The notes below the pieces were generated by a model. It saw only the letters and a program-made list of their open reading frames with translations. It made no database searches and was not told where the DNA came from. A stretch of 64,000 bases of DNA from Gloeopeniophorella convolvens. Taxonomy: Eukaryota; Basidiomycota; Agaricomycetes; Russulales. Every line of letters begins with the position of its first letter. Within the stretch, counting starts at the first letter, position 1. A program made the position numbers and the translations under genes. Shown here one piece after another: positions 12,024 to 24,649 of this stretch. Where the stretch lies: positions 372,001-436,000 of the forward strand of contig WTXD01000016.1 of NCBI GenBank assembly GCA_022496205.1, given 5' to 3'.

Positions 12024-12829
12024 TGGCGATATCGAGCGTGCGGGAATAGGTTGCGTAGTGAGGGTCAGGGTGGATGTGTGGTGCTGAAATCCATGTCCTT
12101 TGCTCGCATCTTCTATACCCAGGATTTGTGATTCTTGTCATGGCGTGACTGTGGTCGTGAGTCTCCGCATTGACAGGAAGTTGTGGACGGAAGTCACAGA
12201 CAGTACTGCTGTGTGGATAAGGCCGGAAGATTTGGTGAGACCCAACTTTTCAAGCAGATACGTGATGCTTTGACGGCTCTGTAGAGCACAAGCATGAGAC
12301 ATAGAATGCATACGGCCGCGGGGGACCTAGCGAGGGGCAAAAGGACGAATGAGTGGAAGCAAGCACTAGCGTACCTCAACGCGAGTATCAGATGCATGAC
12401 CCCCACATGGTCATGACATGACCACACCCTCCATGTTTTCAACATTAGCGGCGAGTAAAACTTGAAAGGTCCATGCGCTGGTTGATGATGACGTCGAGAT
12501 GAGCCCGCCTAACAACGTCGGCAATGCGGCCCGTGTCAGTGTCCATGTTCGGTGCGGGGAACCTCGATTTGTGCGTTTGATGCTAGAGTCGAGTTAAAAG
12601 AACGTTGTCTGCGGGTGTTTATCAAGAGGTATGTTGATGAGCATAGTGGCAAAGGGCGAGTGCGTGGTGGACTCAGCGCCGAACGTTCTACGCGTTGTTA
12701 CGTAAGAGAGGCGAGGCTGGAGCCGCTGTTGTCCGAGGCCGACGTTACAACTTCCCGACACGGCCGCACACGTCGACGACGATATCCACATCTTTCGCCT
12801 CTCCTTGACCCGACAAGCCCCGCACGCCC
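12024..12829. other. Divergent promoter region, no gene
   Basis: This lies between the divergent orphan (minus) and SLA1 (plus). The last 40 bp before the SLA1 start contain CT-rich leader sequence. No ORF with coding character was found. Confidence 0.5.
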
Positions 12830-15800
12830 ATGAGCGACGAACACGAGGAGTACGTCGCCGTCCTCAAGGCATCCTACGACTACGCCCCTCAGTCCGAGGA
12901 CGAAATCCAAATCAAGGAGGATCAACTCCTCCTACTCCTCGAGAAGACTGACGACGAGTGCGCCTCCTTTTCTCTCCGATTGCAGTCTAAGTACTTACGC
13001 CCTGCAGCTGGTGGAAGGTCAAGCCGAAAGGAGACTCAGAGAGCCCGAGTGGACTCATTCCGTCTGCGTATGTCGAGACGGTGAGTGTTCCCATCATTCC
13101 GACCATGCATCTCGGAGGAGCGCATGCAATGCGTTACGACTTTCGGAACACCTGCGTTATCATCGGCCTTAGCCATCTCGACTTGTTTCCATGAATGCAT
13201 CGCGCTCTCACTCGCCGCCAACGCTCGTATGCTTGGCTGCGGCCACCGCGGCCATCACTCCTGTGAATCGTCTGCGCAGGATTATCGCTGCGCAGCCAGT
13301 CCCGAGCGCTCCCTGGCTATTCTCCGGGTGGGGCGCAGTGCCGGCTTTCGACATCATCGCCGCGCCTGTTCCTGGAGGCCGTCCGTAGAGTTGGCGCTGA
13401 CATCATCGTATCTTGTCGCAGGCCGAGCACACAAAGACCGTAAAGGCGCAGTACGACTACGAGGCAGCTGCGCACGGCGAATTGAATGTGAAAGAAGACG
13501 AACTACTACTAGTTTACGGAGAGGAGGAGGATGGCTGGCTACTGGCACAGGGGAAAGACAGTGGCAAGATTGGCTACGTGCCAGGGAACTATGTCGAGGT
13601 CGGTGTCGTGCCACACTCGCCGCGTCGGTCCTGACACAAATCCGCACTGTTTACCAGGATGCAGATGGGGACGCGGGACACGCTGCCCCCGCGGCGCCTG
13701 CAAGTTCACGCATCGTCATCCCTGACTCGCCCCCTCGGCCCGCACGCCCAGTCAGCGTATATACAGACCCTGCCGAGCTTGTGCGTTCGACCGCGTCGAA
13801 GGCTAAAGCGGACGCGATCAAGACGTGGGCTATCTCCGAGATTGACAAGAAGGGTAAGAAGAAGAAGGGTACGCTAGGCATTGGAAACGGCGCGATCTTC
13901 TTCGCCAGTGAGGCCGACAAGGTGTGTCTTCCCTCTCTACGTTCCGCGCTATCGCACTCACTGACGCGTCACGTGTCCAACAGACTCCGGTGCAGAAATG
14001 GCAAGTCGGCGACATCAGCGACGCCAAGATCGACAAGACAAAGCACGTCCTCATCGAGGTCGGCGGCGCCGTGGCTGCAGGCCTGCACTTCCATGCGGGT
14101 AACAAGGACACAGCCGAAGAAATCCTCGAGAAGCTTGAGTCGTCGCGCGCACTCGCTCGTGATGACGACACGGGTCCGCCCGCCGCCTCGCCCGAACCCA
14201 AACGCGCAGCCGAACCAGAGCCAGAACCGGAACCAGAACCCGAGCCTGAGCCTGCCCCCGCGCCTTCGCAACGCCTGCTGCCACCGCTGCGAAGCGAAGG
14301 CGCGCACAGCCCGAGCAAGAAGGGCACATCAGTGCACTTCTCCGAAGCGAGCCCCGCGATCATCCCGCCGCGGTCACCGTCAGAAGCTGGCGAGGCGGAG
14401 GGCCTCGAGGCGGTAGCGCTGTACGATTTCCAGGCGCAGGGCGACGACGAGCTAACCGTCACGGAGGGCGATGCGTTGTGGATCATTGAGCAGGACGGCG
14501 ACGAGTGGTGGAAGTGCCGCAATATCAAGGGCGACGAGGGCGTCGTGCCTGCATCGTACGTCGAGGTGCGTGAGCTCGTTATCTGTCTGCGTCGTCGGTG
14601 CTGATGAGCGCGAGCGCAGCCAACAGGCGCAGGTCGCTTGCCAACGCCGCGGTCCTCCACGGACGAGGATGGGGACGACGGCACAGCGGCCCGTGAGGCG
14701 GAAGAACGGGCCGCTGCGGAACGCGCAGAGAACGAGGCCCGCGAGCGCGAGCGCAAGGAGAAGATCGCGCAAGAGCAGCGTGCCAAGGCCACTGCGGCTG
14801 CCGCCGAGGTTGAGCGCAAGCGCAAGGAGAAAGAGCGGCGCGAACGCGAGGAGCGCGCGCGGCAGGAGAAGGAGGACGAAGAGGAGGCAGCCGCTGCGGT
14901 TGAGGATGCGCAGCGCGCAGCGGACGAGGAGAAGCGCGCGGCAAGAGCCGCGGCGGCGAAGGCAGGTCGCAAGTCTGACCGCAAGTCCACCGAGAAGCGT
15001 AAGTGCCGCCATGTTAAGCCCGGTCCCGCTCTGATTGCTCGCCAGGCGCTCCCCCGGACCCGAGCCAGACGCGTGAGTGGCGCGATCGCACTGGTCAATT
15101 CCGTGTCGAGGCCGCTTTCCTTGGCTTCAAGAACGGAGTTCTGCGCTTGCACAAGGTCAACGGTGTTATCATCGAGGTGCCATCTGAGAAGATGTCGGCC
15201 GAAGATATACGCCACGTTGAGAAGCTCACCGCGCGCGGCGGGTCTGGCTCGGGTTCGCGGAAGAATGAGGAGGACGACGAGCCACTCGAGAAGCGTCGCC
15301 GGGATCTCCAGACGCCGCAGCAGGCGCCCAAGAAGAAGGTCCCGCAGATCGACTGGTTCGAGTTCTTCCTCAACGCGGGTTGCGACATCGACGACTGCAC
15401 GCGCTATGCGAATGCGTTCGAGCGCGACAAGATCGATGAGTCCATCCTGCCTGACATCAAGGAGGGTACGCTACGCTCGCTCGGTCTGCGCGAGGGCGAC
15501 ATCATCCGCGTCAACAAGGCCATCGAGTCGCGTCGCCCGAAGCCGCCCGCGAAGACCTCGCCCTCGCCCTCGGAGCAGCCGAGCCTCCTCGACGGCGACG
15601 ACGCTGCCCTGCGCACGACATCCAGCCCAGGCCCGCCGAACCTGTTCACCGGCCCGGGCGGGCAGCTCAAGACCGCGCGCCGCGGACGCCCGACGCCGAG
15701 CAAGACGGGCAGTAGCGCGCCCGGCACAGTCGACCTGACCGCGATCTCAACCGCGTCCGAGCAGATTGCGCGCACGACGACGCCACTCATCGCGAGTCCG

Positions 15801-17323
15801 ACTTCTGCGCCTGGCACCGTCGCATCGCCCGTGCAGGTGCCGTCGCGCTCCAACTCGGCCGTGCCTTCGGGCTTCGACGACGATGCGTGGACAAACCGCC
15901 CGAGCTCGACCAAGCCCGTCGCGCCGACGCCGCCTATACCCGAGCGCGCGCCGTCTGTACCCGCGCTGCCCACAACAACGCCTGCAGGTCTCCTGCCTAC
16001 GCCTACCCCTCCGCACCCACCGCGCGCGCCGTCTGCCCCTGCGATCCAGGTTCCAGCGTCCACTGGGCTTGCGAAGACGACCGAGTCGGATATCTTCGAC
16101 CAGCTTGCGCGCCTGACCCAACTACGTGTGCAGAGCCCGGCCGTGGCAGCTGCCCCGAAGCCCGCTCCTGTGCCCTCCCCCGCGATCACGTCGCCACCAC
16201 CTGGGCCGCCTGTGGGCTACACCCAGGGCATGGGCATCGGCTCCTCGCCCGCGCCGCTCGGCGCGCATCTGCAGGCGCAGCAGACGGGGCTGCTCCCGCC
16301 ACCCGCGCCGGGTGGCGCGCGGGGCCCGTTCGCGCCGGTGCCTGCGAACCAGGGCTTGCTCGCGCCCCTCGTGCCGACGTCCACCGGCTTCAACGGCTTC
16401 GTGCCGACGCGCCCCGCGAGCTCTCCACTCACCTTCGGCGGCGCGTCGTCTCCCCCATCGTTCCTCAGCGCGCAGCCGACGGGCTTCCAGCCGCAGCAGC
16501 AGCCTGGCTTCCAGTCGCAGCCCACCGGGTTCCAGCCACAGCAGACAGGGTTCCAGTCGTCGCTCGCCCCGCAGCCTACGGGCTTCCGGCCGTCGCTCGG
16601 GCTACAGCCCACGGGCTTCCAGCCATCCCTCGCGCCACAGCCTACCGGGTTCCAGTCGTCACTTGTGCCGCAGGCGACGGGCTTCCAGTCGTCGCTGGGC
16701 CCGCAGATGACTGGGTTCCAGCCGGGGCTCGCGCCGCAGCCCACAGGCTTCGGCGGCAGCCCGTTCGGCGGCCCCGGCGCGCCGCCCGTCCCGCCGCTCC
16801 CGGGGTCTTTCCAGAACGGCTCATTTGGGCAGCTGCAGCCCCGTCAGTCCCCTCTCGCTGTATATATAGCCTCCCGCGCGAGTACTAACGCAGTCTGTAC
16901 CCTTTTCCTCTGGCTTTGCAGAGCCTACAGGTTTCAATCCGGGCTTTGGGCAGCCGCCGTCGTTCGGGAACGGTGCGGGCCCCGGCGGGGCCGGGCCGGG
17001 CCAGTCGAAGGACACGACCCCGGCGGGCGTGTTTGCAGCGATGAAGGCAGGGACGTTCGCGAACGACTCGGCGCCGCAGTCTCCTGGTGAGGCATTCCTG
17101 CGCGCTGTGGATCGGTCTCGGGCGTCCTGATTGCCCTTGCGTGTCCCGCCCCTAGATAAATACAACGCGCTGCGTGTTAATCGTGAGTCGCGTTTGCTCT
17201 TTGTGTTCGTGGTCCGGATCGCTGATGGCGCGTCGTGGTGCTGTAGCGTCGCCGCTGAGCGCGCAACCGACGGGGTGGGGCTATCCTGGCTTTCCTGGGG
17301 GATATTCTGGCTTCCAACGCTGA
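12830..17323 (+). CDS. SLA1: Actin cytoskeleton-regulatory complex protein SLA1
   Basis: Endocytic adaptor that links cargo and clathrin to Arp2/3 activation at cortical actin patches. Ten exons join in phase: 12830-12957, 13008-13080, 13422-13598, 13658-13921, 13984-14565, 14620-14998, 15046-16842, 16922-17086, 17156-17182, 17247-17323. They give 1222 aa, close to the yeast protein. Domain order: SH3 (about 8-67), SH3 (70-126), a lysine-rich linker, third SH3 (355-408, ALYDF and WWKC motifs), a Glu/Arg/Ala-rich coiled region, SHD1 (from about 543, WRDRTGQFRVEAAFLGF, the NPF-cargo binder), SHD2/SAM-like (about 635-697, IDWFEFFLNAGCD), a proline-rich region, and C-terminal L-x-x-Q-x-T-G repeats. 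Exon 9 is a 27-nt micro-exon. An acidic E-P repeat lies near residue 290. The last exon carries one more LSAQPTG motif. Confidence 0.96.
16469..16752 (+). repeat. SLA1 Q-x-T-G-F repeat array
   Basis: About ten tandem copies of a 10-12 residue unit around Q-P-T-G-F-Q lie inside the SLA1 reading frame. In yeast such repeats are Prk1/Ark1 kinase target sites and bind Pan1/End3. They vary in sequence but share the glutamine-threonine-glycine core. Confidence 0.9.
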
Positions 17324-17657
17324 CGAACCGCGATGATGACCGACCGACCGACGACCAATTGACTGACCAAGGGACGCTCCTTTCCGTTGCACGTAGCACC
17401 GCTGCTCATATCCAATCTTTTCCTCCTGTACTCTCTTATCCTTTCTCTCACTCTCACTCTTCCGCGATGGTCTTCCCGCTCGTTACCTCTTTTTCTCACT
17501 TTCCCATGTCTGATCTAATACTTTCGTTGGAAACACGGCTGGATTCTCACAATGGGCCCGGCAAGTGCAAACAAAAGGAAACTATACATATGTGCGAAAG
17601 GTATTATAATGGAGCGGTAAAATGTCAGCGAGTGAACGAAGAAGAATTTCGGGTGGG
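17324..17657. other. Convergent 3' intergenic
   Basis: About 330 bp between the stop codons of SLA1 and SEC7. It is CT-rich in the middle and holds the 3' UTRs of both genes. Nothing else was seen. Confidence 0.6.
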
Positions 17658-20600
17658 TCATGAGGGCTCTACGATGCCTTGGGCGTAGCCGACGCGCAGG
17701 AAGTAGTCCCGGAGGCCGTCCCGGATATCTTGCGATGTCTCGCGGGACAGGAGCTCCGTCACGAGGGGATAAATGGCGGGGAGGTATCGAGAGAACTACA
17801 CCAGACCCAGGGTCAGCACAGTCAGGCGCACGGCTGGAGGCAGAGGCGAGGCGACGCACAGCTTTATCATCAAATTTGCAGAATCCGTGCACGATCTCTG
17901 CAACGACGGGCGTCCACGCCGCGATGTTTTTGGCTTGCGTGTCGGTTTTGAGTTTGCTGTAGTCCTGGAGGACACCCAGGCCGAGCCTGCAAGCGGGGAT
18001 CGTTAGATGAGTGTAGCATCAAGAACAGGCGTTGCATACGGAAGTAGTCGCTCTGCGACCTGAGGCCTTGCAGCTTGGTGCTCTGGGCGCGGATCGTAGT
18101 ACATTCGTAAAAGGATGTGGACCAGGGTCGCAGCGCTGCTAGACTCCTGCTTCAACAGATTGGGAAGGTGCTTCATGAACCCTGCAGGCGTGTGAGCTCC
18201 CAGCTTAATTTGTAAGGGCACGCGCGGTCCACTTACCAACTTTCCACAACCCCGTCCGGAGTTCCTTGTCTTCGTTGAACATCCGTGCAAACTGGTAGCT
18301 GTGGTCCAGAACGCCCATCAGCCGCAAGAGGTGTTCTGGCGGGATCGTGCGGTAGACCTCGTCGTTTCGTAGGAGGTCGTTGGTCGTCTCGATGAGGAGG
18401 AGCTGCAAGACGCATTTAACGATAATCTGCTTGAATATCCTACGACGATCGTTCAACGTGGTCTTGGCGGTGATCTTCTGGTTGTCGTTCTGCGTCGGGG
18501 ACAGGGGCGCAGGCAGGATCGCTTGACCATCGGCATCTGAAGGGGCATGAGAGAACACAAGGCGCGATGTCTGGGGCTGCCTACCGTTTGCTTCTTGAAG
18601 CTCCGGTGTGCCGCTGTCAATCTCAACGCGGAGGCTCTCGTCAAAGAGCTGGTGGGGCGTCGTAGTACGGAAGAGCTTGACGAAGGTGGTCGCTACGCGC
18701 TCCCATCGCGCAACGCTCAGCTTCTTGACATTATTCTCGAGTAGCTGTTGTAAACATGATGTTCCTATCCGCGCGAGCGTGTCGTTTTCTTCATGCATCA
18801 TCAGCAAGGGTAGTAAGTCGTTGTATCAAAGGACAGCATACCTTGACAGATGCAAACACAAAGTAGATCCAAAAGACCATCCAAGAACCGCTCCAATATC
18901 TCAAAGTAGAAGGTGTAAAGGTCGATCAAATCCCGCAGGGCCTGAATCATGGTCGTCGATAGCCAGACGCTCATGTCTTCCTGCGTGCTGAAGCGGGACA
19001 GATCTTGACTCGACTTGAGCACAGCGAAGATGGGGAACAGGAGCTCCTGGCAGACGGTGTCCCAGAACTCCACGGGGAAGGATGAACCGTACTTCTTGAG
19101 TGTGTTGAAGAGCGAGTCCAACGCTCTGGATGCCAAAGCGAGTGAGGAGCGGAATATGTGAGGATGTCTGTTGATACTTACAGTCGCCGCACTTCAAGGT
19201 CCTCCCCATTCATGATGATATCGTAGAAGCCAAACAACACCGGGAACCAGTACTTGATCATTGGATCGTCGACGCCAATGTTCTGCGGGCCCTGAGCAGT
19301 AAGCCCGCATTCTGGCGTATTTAGCATGACCGGGATGACGCCTCGAAGCATCGCGATGGCGAGCAGGCTGATCTTCTGATACTTGCTAACCTTGCAGAAG
19401 TCGGTGATGCACACCATCAAATCTGCAAAGGCGCCGTATCGCACGATCGCGATGAAGTGCTCTTTGTTGAGTCGAGTGACGATCTCGAACGCAGAGCTCG
19501 TTATCCGCTCTGCGGAGGTATCGTTGAGGAGGTGTAGCGGAGGGTGCAAGGTCGCACCACGTACCTGTCAGAACCTTGGAAGCAGCAGAGAAGACACCGA
19601 ACATTGTCCGCCAACCCGAGCGCATGTTCTGTACGCGAGCCTGGATCATCTGCTGGAGACACTGCAACACCTAAAGCAAAGCTAAGCCTCTCGATTAATC
19701 ACGATGTCGACAAGGCCGTACCATGTCGCGAATGTCAGGGTTAGCATTGTGCGTCATCGTGTACTCAAACGGCCTTAAGAAGTCCTTCTGGAACTTGAAA
19801 TGTGGCAGTTCCTCCTTCTCGAGGAAGCGCATGGCCAACTGGCGCAGCGAATCGAGAGCGAAGAAACCGACGTGGGGATTACTATGACAACAGACCTATG
19901 AAACAAAGGTAAGTGCCGACCAAGCTGGAGTATGGCGTCATGCGCACCTGGTTGAAGTGCTCTCCCAGGATGTCCCAAAGGTTTGACCATTCGAGACGGA
20001 TACGGGTCATGTTGTAGTATGAGATCTCGACGAGCTTCTGCAGGCTGAACAGCCGAGGATGCTGAGAGAGACCTGAGGACTGGATCTCTTCCCAAGACAC
20101 GTCGCACAATGCCTGGACGAAGTTAACGATAGCCGTCTGCCAAGGAACGCCGTCAGGGTGGAAATCGATCATGTCGGCCGTAGACCTACCCCTGACAGGT
20201 AATGGCTCTGCGAGAAGACCATGTCTGCAGCGACGGTGATATGCGTCGAGCGACTCTCGTTTGCCAAATCTTCATTCGGGAGCTTGCGGACTCTCCTACA
20301 GGGGCAAGATCAACCAAGAAGCATCATAGAGGCGGTACGCTACGCACCCTTTCCGACTATCCGGTACGTCGACGCCGCTGCTGATGAGCTGCATATGTTC
20401 CAGCTGGCTGACGCACGACAGCACCTCGTGCCACGAGCCCTTCAGATTGTTGCCCTCCGTGACTGCAACGTCCAGCAGCGTCTTGATTGCCTCCATGTTC
20501 TTCGCCTTCATCTCGCCGAGGTTGTTGAGGAACGTAAACTTGGCGAGCGTCGTGACGAATGCGTTGCGCTCGAGCTCGAGCTCGAAAAAGCACACGATGC

Positions 20601-23600
20601 GGATCGCGTACCGGAAGCCCTCGAGGCACAGCTCGACGATCTCGATCTCGTCCGTCTGCTGCAGCGGGCCCGAGATGCCCGCCAGCACGGGGATCCACGC
20701 GACCTCGAACATTGGCCGCACATGCACGAAGTGCGACGCGCTGTAGAACTGGTCGCTCATCTTTGAGCTCTTGCGCTGCGTGCGCATCAAGGTTTTGAAG
20801 AGCGCCTGTGTCTGCGCGTTAGAGAGCTTCACGGTTGGTTGTGCGTGCCGCGTACCTCGGTCTTGTTCGCCATGCCGCTGGACTGTAACATGTACGCCTC
20901 CCGCTGAAGGTCCCGTCCAACCGTTGCCAGCGCACCCGCGATGCCCGGGCCCCCGGGCGTGGCCTGCACGAGCGCAGCATCCATCTCGTCCTTCATGCGG
21001 ATCTCATTGTTCACGATGTCGTCATAGATGCTCGACAGGAACTCCTCGGGCAAATCCGCATTGTCGTTGATGCCACGGTTGTTCCTGATGAAGTCCGTCT
21101 TAGTCATGCGGTGCTTCACCTGTGGGTTGTGCGCGTCCGTGTTGAGCAGGATCGTCGAGTAGGACAGCACGTATGCCGCGTCGGCGTTGGCGAACGGCGT
21201 CGGGCTGTTGCCCTCGATGTAGTGCTCTGCGAACTTGAGCATGTACCGGTCGATCTTCTGCGCCTCGCCAGGTAGGCGGAACGCCTGCAGGAACATGCGC
21301 AGCGCGTCGACGAAGCTGGTGTTGCGCAGGTCGATCAGGTCCACGAAGGCGTGCATTGTCGCGATGTGGACCTCGTCTCTGCAGAGATTCTCAGCAATCT
21401 GGTAGCAAGAAGAGGCTGGCACTGCGCACCCTTCACCGAGGTACTCGCCAATCAGGGCCTTGCTCAGCCCATCGGTGTTGAGCAGGAATTTGGCTACGTC
21501 CTGCGGCTCCATGCTCGGGAGCAAGCCAACCTCCACAAGGTACTCCAGGCCCTGCCCACGCATAAACACTGGTCAGTTCGCACTCTCCAGAGCCGCGCAG
21601 CGCACGACGCACCTTCTTCGGCTTCAGGTTGAAGCGCCGGATACCCTCTACCAGCGTCGTCTTCTTCTGTCGCGCACTCTCGAAGCGGCTCAGATCCTCC
21701 GCGACATCCGGCGTCGGCCCGCGCGCCGTGTCGGGCAGCGGCAGCCGGTCCAGCGACGCCGACGCGTCGGGCGTTACCGGGCCTACGCCGGCCGGGCCGG
21801 CCCCGGCGTCCTCCGCCGCCTTGCCGGTGCCCCAAGCGACGAGCGAGCGCAGCAGCGCGACGATACACTCGAGACCCTGCCTGCGGAGCTGCGCCTCTGT
21901 CTGTCCCAGTGCTGCGCCGTCGCTCGCACCCGGCCCGCCGAGCGCGTTCGTGCTGAGCGACGGCGCGAGGCTCGCGTTCTGCGACCGCGCTGGCGTGGAT
22001 GCCGCAGGTGTCGCGGCCTCGGCACCCTTTGGGTTTGCGGCGCCCGGCTGAGTGCTGCTGCCGAGCTTCGTGATGATGTTGATGAGGCTGGTAGACAGAG
22101 GGTGAGAGATGGGAGTAGGGCGAAGTAAGAAGACGTACCGCTCGTATATGTTCTCGGCGGCTTCGCTGTCGCAGTCATAGTTGAGGTAGATGTCGACAAG
22201 CGCCTGTGGGTCCTGGCAGAGGCGCGAGAGCATCGAGAGGATGACGGCCTTCTGCTTGAGCGTCGCGGTCTTCATCTCGAGGATCGGGATGAAGATCTCG
22301 TGGAAGAGGACCTCGATCTCCTTCTTGAGCTTGTGGCGCAATCCGGAGAGTACGCGCCAGAAGATCTCGACGCTGATCTCGAAGACCTGAGGCACGGGGC
22401 TGACAGCATTGCGGCTGAGGCACAAGCAGAGGTATTGGTTCGCCATCTGGACAAATGTGGATGCATCGTGGGAGCTGGATGAGTAGATCATAGAGGAAGG
22501 GGAGACAAATAGGTCCATGTGAGAACTGAGGATGATGAGGACCATGTGCAACGACAGGAGCTTCGAACGCATTCCATGCGACTTGAGGTCGCGCTCACTA
22601 TAATGGGGAGCGTATTAACGAGCGAAGGGGTAAAAGAAGGCAATTGCAGACCTCTCAGTATTCAGTGGCTTCATCGTGAGCTTGCACATTGCGCGGAATA
22701 CCAAGAAAGCGTCCTTGAGAAACAGATCTCTCGTAGTCATTGGGCGGTGATTGGCAGTGCCATTGGGATGGAACCCTTCGGGTTCAAGAGCCTCGCTATA
22801 TGGAGATGAGTTAGCGCGCCGGGCAGGCTCATCATATCACTCACGAGCGCACGGAGGGCGTCCCCGGGGCTTCGGCCGACGTGGGAACCGAAGCCTCTTG
22901 CGCTCCGCTGACCTCCTGCGCAGCTGGCGCTTCTGTCTCTGTCGAAGCCCTGCGCTCGGGCGTGCCTGCCGAAGTGCCGTCCTCCGCAGGCAGCGCGGGC
23001 GCAGGCACGGAGTCGGGTGTCGACGGCGCGACCGACGCACGGCGCGACGACACAGCACTAAGTACTGGATCCGCGACGCCCTCGCGGTCCAAATGTTCGG
23101 CCGGCGTCTTGCAGCGCGCGAACACGTGGTTTACCATCTGCGTCAGCCCGCCCTGGGCAACGGTCTGGTTGACCGGGTCGTTGCTCATCAGGAAGACGTT
23201 GTACACGGTACGGACAGCCTTGAGTAGCGCGCTTTGATGCACCAGGATCGTCGATGAGAGTACGAGTGAGAGCAATGCCTTCACGACCTGCAAGGAGACA
23301 GCATCTGCGGACGTCTCGGTGTGACAGGCGGTGATCGTGTGCACGACAAGGTCGACGAGCGAGGGTGGAGGCAGGTCGGACTGCGAGCCGCGGCGCCCGG
23401 GGCCCGGCGATGGTGGAGGCGACGGGAGCGCGGCGGAGTGCGGGGCAGAGTCGTCGATGAAGAACGAGTAGGAGATGAGCTTGGAGATGCAGTCGAGCGA
23501 CGCGATCATGAGCTTCTCGGAGCGCGTCTCGCAAGCAAGGCGCAGGGGCTCGAAGATCTCGCGCGGCTGATCTCCACCCAAGCCTGCACGGACCATCTCG

Positions 23601-24455
23601 AGCGCCCGGTGAGTGCTTTCGCGGAGTGGAGCGGACTTCTTTGCTTCGCGTGACGCGGCGATCGTCTCCAGAGCAGAAGAAATCAGCACGGATGACACAG
23701 TGTTCCCCCTAGACGCAGTAAGGGACCGTCGGTGTGTTCCGGTTGGAGAGGATGTGGATGGCAGCGAGTACGTGGAATTGGACGGAGATAACACAGAGTG
23801 CATGCCGTTTGACTGCAGGTGTGGAAGGCTTTCTCTGCGCAAGTTGGACGCCGGCGGAATGGGGGGTTTCTCAGGAGGGGTAGGCGGCGAGGTGGGTGAC
23901 GCAGGGATCTCGGGAAGGGGCACGCGGTCCAATGCAGCCTTGGGAACCTGACGGCCTCCTGTATCAGCATTCTGCGGGACGGAATATGTTCGCAACTGAC
24001 ACTGAGTGGTCCGTTGACAATAGGTTCAGGTTGTTGTTGAGTTGATTCCTGACCTGGGTTTAGATCACTGGGCACTGGGTGCTCGGTTACAGCGTTTGCA
24101 GTCTGGCCATTTCCCTAAGCCCCGTGCCGTTTAGACGATTCAGAAAAGCAAGAAGACGTACATCAGGCCCGTTGTCATCGCGCCGTCCGTCTCGCCCATC
24201 CGCCTCGCCATTGTGCTGCTCATTGTGCGCCTGAGTGACCTCTGAAGTCTCCTCCGGCTCCTCGTAACTCGGCTCGAGTTTTATCTCCTCGACATGTGAG
24301 TCTTCTAGTGTATCCTTTGCGGCCGGATTGGCGTGTCCATTTGTTGCTGTGCTATCGTGGCTGGCGTCGGGTGTCTCGTCCGCGTGAGTGTTGGAGTTGG
24401 TCGAATGTGGGCTTTGCACGTCCTGGTTTAGCTGAGGCGCGTGAACGCTGTCCAT
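17658..24455 (-). CDS. SEC7: ARF guanine-nucleotide exchange factor Sec7 (BIG family)
   Basis: Large trans-Golgi ARF-GEF that activates Arf1 for vesicle budding. About 20 exons run on the minus strand. Recognised blocks in order: a Ser/Pro/Glu-rich N-terminus, the DCB/HUS region ([30 protein letters not shown] helix), the catalytic SEC7 domain (about 21560-20960) with the glutamate-finger loop [14 protein letters not shown] and [13 protein letters not shown], then the HDS helical repeats to the end ([11 protein letters not shown], stop at 17658-17660). The domain order and the [12 protein letters not shown] loop identify the BIG/Sec7 rather than the GBF/Gea branch. I chose the ATG at 24455. 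An in-frame ATG at 24641 adds a basic, low-complexity extension but would leave only 8 bp to the divergent neighbour's ATG. Exon 1 ends at 24162 in phase 0. Confidence 0.93.
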
Positions 24456-24649
24456 GGCCGCGCGTTGCGTGGGCTGTTGGTGAAGTAGGTGGGCAGCCCT
24501 GGAGCGGTGAAGCTTACGCGGTGGTGGTTGGCCGTGATGGGGGCCGTCGACGGGCGCCCGGGAGAGCGACCGCGAGCGTTGCCGCGCCGGGCTGCCGATC
24601 GCTTTCTGCACAGCTCTGATATTTTCTCCTATTCTTTCCATCCTCGACA
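24456..24649. promoter_or_regulatory. Bidirectional promoter SEC7 / deoxyhypusine synthase
   Basis: The two genes diverge from here. The 50 bp before the plus-strand ATG are CT-rich leader sequence. If the upstream SEC7 ATG at 24641 is used, the start codons are only 8 bp apart, so the transcripts would overlap. Confidence 0.6.

Noticed and set aside
13830..15215. 461-aa minus-strand frame in SLA1
   Set aside because: Ser/Arg/Ala-rich shadow of SLA1 exons and introns. It crosses SLA1 exon boundaries without any change in character.
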